Below are positions 53,454 through 54,857 of a DNA stretch of 54,857 bases, piece after piece. The DNA comes from Comamonadaceae bacterium (lineage in GTDB: Bacteria; Pseudomonadota; Gammaproteobacteria; Burkholderiales; Burkholderiaceae_C). The stretch lies in contig JAIXOZ010000150.1 in assembly GCA_027486495.1 (NCBI GenBank), positions 1-54,857 of the forward strand, in the 5' to 3' direction. The position numbers were made by a program, and so were the translations under genes. Each line of letters starts with the position of its first letter. Position 1 is the stretch's first letter. Under the pieces are notes generated by a model. The model searched no databases. It had not been told where the DNA came from and saw nothing but the letters and a program-made list of their open reading frames with translations.

Positions 53454-54857
53454 TTATCGGGTTTTGGGAGGCAGCTGGGCATCGGTGATGCGCACTTGGT
53501 TTTCATCGGTGAACATGTCCACCACGCGGCAGTCGCCGCACATCTTCAGGCGTTCCAGGGCTGGCCCCTGAAACATGCTGTGGCCTGTCAGGCGACCCAG
53601 CATGGTCTCGATGGCCTTGAGGGTGCCAAAGGGTTTGGCGCACCGGATGCAGGCGTAAGGCGGGCTGCTGTGCACCACACGCGGCTGCGTGCGCTCGGCC
53701 AGCAGCGACAGGCGCGGCTCCAGGGTGATGGCGTTTTCGGGGCAGGTCTTGGCACACAGACCGCACTGCACGCAATTTTTCTCGACAAACTTCAGCTCGG
53801 GCTGCAGTGGGTTGTCTTGCAGCGCCGACGAGGGGCAAGCGCCCACGCAGCTCATGCACAAAGTGCATTTGCTGCCGTCGACCGTGATGCTGCCCAGAGG
53901 CGAACCTGAAGCGGGCAAATCCAGCGCCTTGGGGCGGCTGGCCTCTTCCATGGCCATAACCGGTGACTGCGCCATCAGGTGGTCAATGACCAGCTCCATG
54001 TTGCTGCGCTTTTCGGCCTGCACCGCGTGGCGGGCTGCAATGGCAGGGCCTGTGGGGAGGCTGGCGGCCTTGAGACTGCGGGCGCACAAGCGCTGCAAAT
54101 CACCATCCAAAGACGTGGCGGTTTTGGCTTCCAACAACTGGAAATGCACACCGGTGTAGCCCAGACCATTGAGCAGGCTTTGCGCCACGGCCATTTGTTC
54201 CATGAGCGCGGCGCGGTATTGCGGCGCTTCTTCGTGGGTGAGCAGCACCATGACCTGACGGGCGCCGTAGGCCACGGCCGACAGCCACAGCTCCATGCCC
54301 ACACTGGCGGTGTGCCACAAGGCCACGGGCATGACGCGTGCGGGCACGCCTTGCATGACGCCCAGCTGCGCACCGCGGCCCAGCTCGTCGATCAGGGCCT
54401 GGCCTTTTTCCTGGCTGTGCAAGAGCAAAGCGGCATCCCGCCCGCCAGCGGCCTGGTAGGCCGACAGCAATGCGCGGATCTTGGCGCCCTGCTCTGCCGG
54501 GCGCGGGTAGGCGTAGGTCAGAGCGCCTGTGGGGCAAGCCGTGGTGCAAGCGCCACAGCCCACACACAGGTTGGGGTTGACCACGATTTGCTGACGGCTT
54601 TTGTCGGAACGGACGGCTTCGGCCGAGCAGATGTCGATGCAGGCGCTGCAGCCCACTTGTTCGTTGCGGCTGTGGGCGCAGAGCTTTTGTTTGTAGGCAA
54701 AAAAGCGGGGCTTTTCAAATTCGCCCACCAGTTCACGCACCTTGAGCAAGGTGGGCAGGTCTTGCCCGTCCCAGCGGAAGTAGCCCTGCGGCAAGGCGTG
54801 CGAGGTGAACGTGGGCGAGGCTTGGTCGCCACGCAGGTCCAGCACCACATCAAAGCG
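53454..54857 (-). CDS. Polyferredoxin with multiple 4Fe-4S clusters (5' end beyond window)
   Basis: At least 467 residues; the frame is open to the right edge (54857), so the N-terminus is missing. Cys clusters occur in CSACIDICSAEAV, CVGCGACTTACPTGAL, CTLCMSCVGACPSSAL and CVQCGLCAKTCPENAI. Two more Cys pairs (CIRCAKPF and CGDCRVVDM) are near the C-terminus. The middle contains a non-Cys domain with LLHSQEKGQALIDE. It resembles the large ferredoxins that start Fdh3-type operons and probably moves electrons for formate oxidation. Adjacent to the chaperone gene. Confidence 0.9.
   Translation of the reverse strand, partial: RFDVVLDLRGDQASPTFTSHALPQGYFRWDGQDLPTLLKVRELVGEFEKPRFFAYKQKLCAHSRNEQVGCSACIDICSAEAVRSDKSRQQIVVNPNLCVGCGACTTACPTGALTYAYPRPAEQGAKIRALLSAYQAAGGRDAALLLHSQEKGQALIDELGRGAQLGVMQGVPARVMPVALWHTASVGMELWLSAVAYGARQVMVLLTHEEAPQYRAALMEQMAVAQSLLNGLGYTGVHFQLLEAKTATSLDGDLQRLCARSLKAASLPTGPAIAARHAVQAEKRSNMELVIDHLMAQSPVMAMEEASRPKALDLPASGSPLGSITVDGSKCTLCMSCVGACPSSALQDNPLQPELKFVEKNCVQCGLCAKTCPENAITLEPRLSLLAERTQPRVVHSSPPYACIRCAKPFGTLKAIETMLGRLTGHSMFQGPALERLKMCGDCRVVDMFTDENQVRITDAQLPPKTR

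Noticed and set aside
1..54857. tRNA, rRNA, CRISPR array or transposase genes
   Set aside because: I looked for cloverleaf-like, direct-repeat and transposase signatures and saw none; a covariance-model search could still find a small RNA.

Overview
The window is high-GC, densely coded bacterial DNA. It fits a betaproteobacterium of the order Burkholderiales, probably Comamonadaceae (Limnohabitans/Rhodoferax-like). That is inferred from the Bug-type substrate-binding proteins, the dusB-fis-purH order, the algH-ruvX-pyrR-pyrB-pyrC' order, a rubA/thiD-hemL locus and a Fdh3-type formate dehydrogenase operon. I see no rRNA, tRNA, CRISPR array, transposase or prophage.

Layout. 1-4.0 kb: the start of an ArsR-type regulator, a remnant of a CoA-transferase/acetyl-CoA hydrolase gene, a HIT protein, and a divergently transcribed ferric-iron ABC permease/ATPase pair sharing a symmetric promoter region. 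4.0-5.1 kb: an AT-rich island and a membrane-anchored NTF2/Cds6-like protein. 5.3-9.9 kb (minus strand): algH, ruvX, pyrR, pyrB, a pseudo-dihydroorotase and plsC. 10-15.5 kb: photolyase, rubredoxin, thiD-hemL, a small outer-membrane-type protein and a Bug binding protein. 15.5-18.9 kb: two PIN-domain toxin-antitoxin pairs flanking a DUF6172 protein and a RhlE-like helicase. 19-22.6 kb: dusB-fis-purH and a YqaA membrane protein.

22.6-30.6 kb: a compact, uncharacterised carboxylate-utilisation cluster (CoA-transferase, atypical crotonase, quinone oxidoreductase-like enzyme, Bug binding protein, class II aldolase, D-2-hydroxyacid dehydrogenase). It is divergent from a GntR/FCD regulator across a perfect 17-bp palindrome, and another Bug gene lies beyond. 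31-37.3 kb: alpha/beta hydrolase, ychF, a UbiH-type hydroxylase, DsbC-like protein, DUF3429 and an M61 peptidase. 37.3-41.1 kb: paaG-paaI-paaK behind a probable PaaR-type operator, a repeat element and an enoyl-CoA hydratase.

41.1-54.9 kb (all minus strand): a formate dehydrogenase locus (polyferredoxin, TorD-like chaperone, small Tat protein, alpha, beta, lipoprotein, gamma, small exported protein, fdhD). It is interrupted by a TRAP transporter, an amidase and a 57-residue membrane protein. The polyferredoxin and chaperone start the locus. The TRAP operon follows with its own internal terminator-like hairpin. The fdh structural genes then start from a region with an FNR/Anr-like site.

The best candidates for undescribed biology are the 22.6-28.5 kb cluster with its palindrome and a crotonase lacking both catalytic glutamates, the TRAP/amidase/mini-membrane-protein module inside the formate dehydrogenase locus, and the mirror-image, apparently leaderless fbpB/fbpC promoter. 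All functions are inferred from sequence alone.
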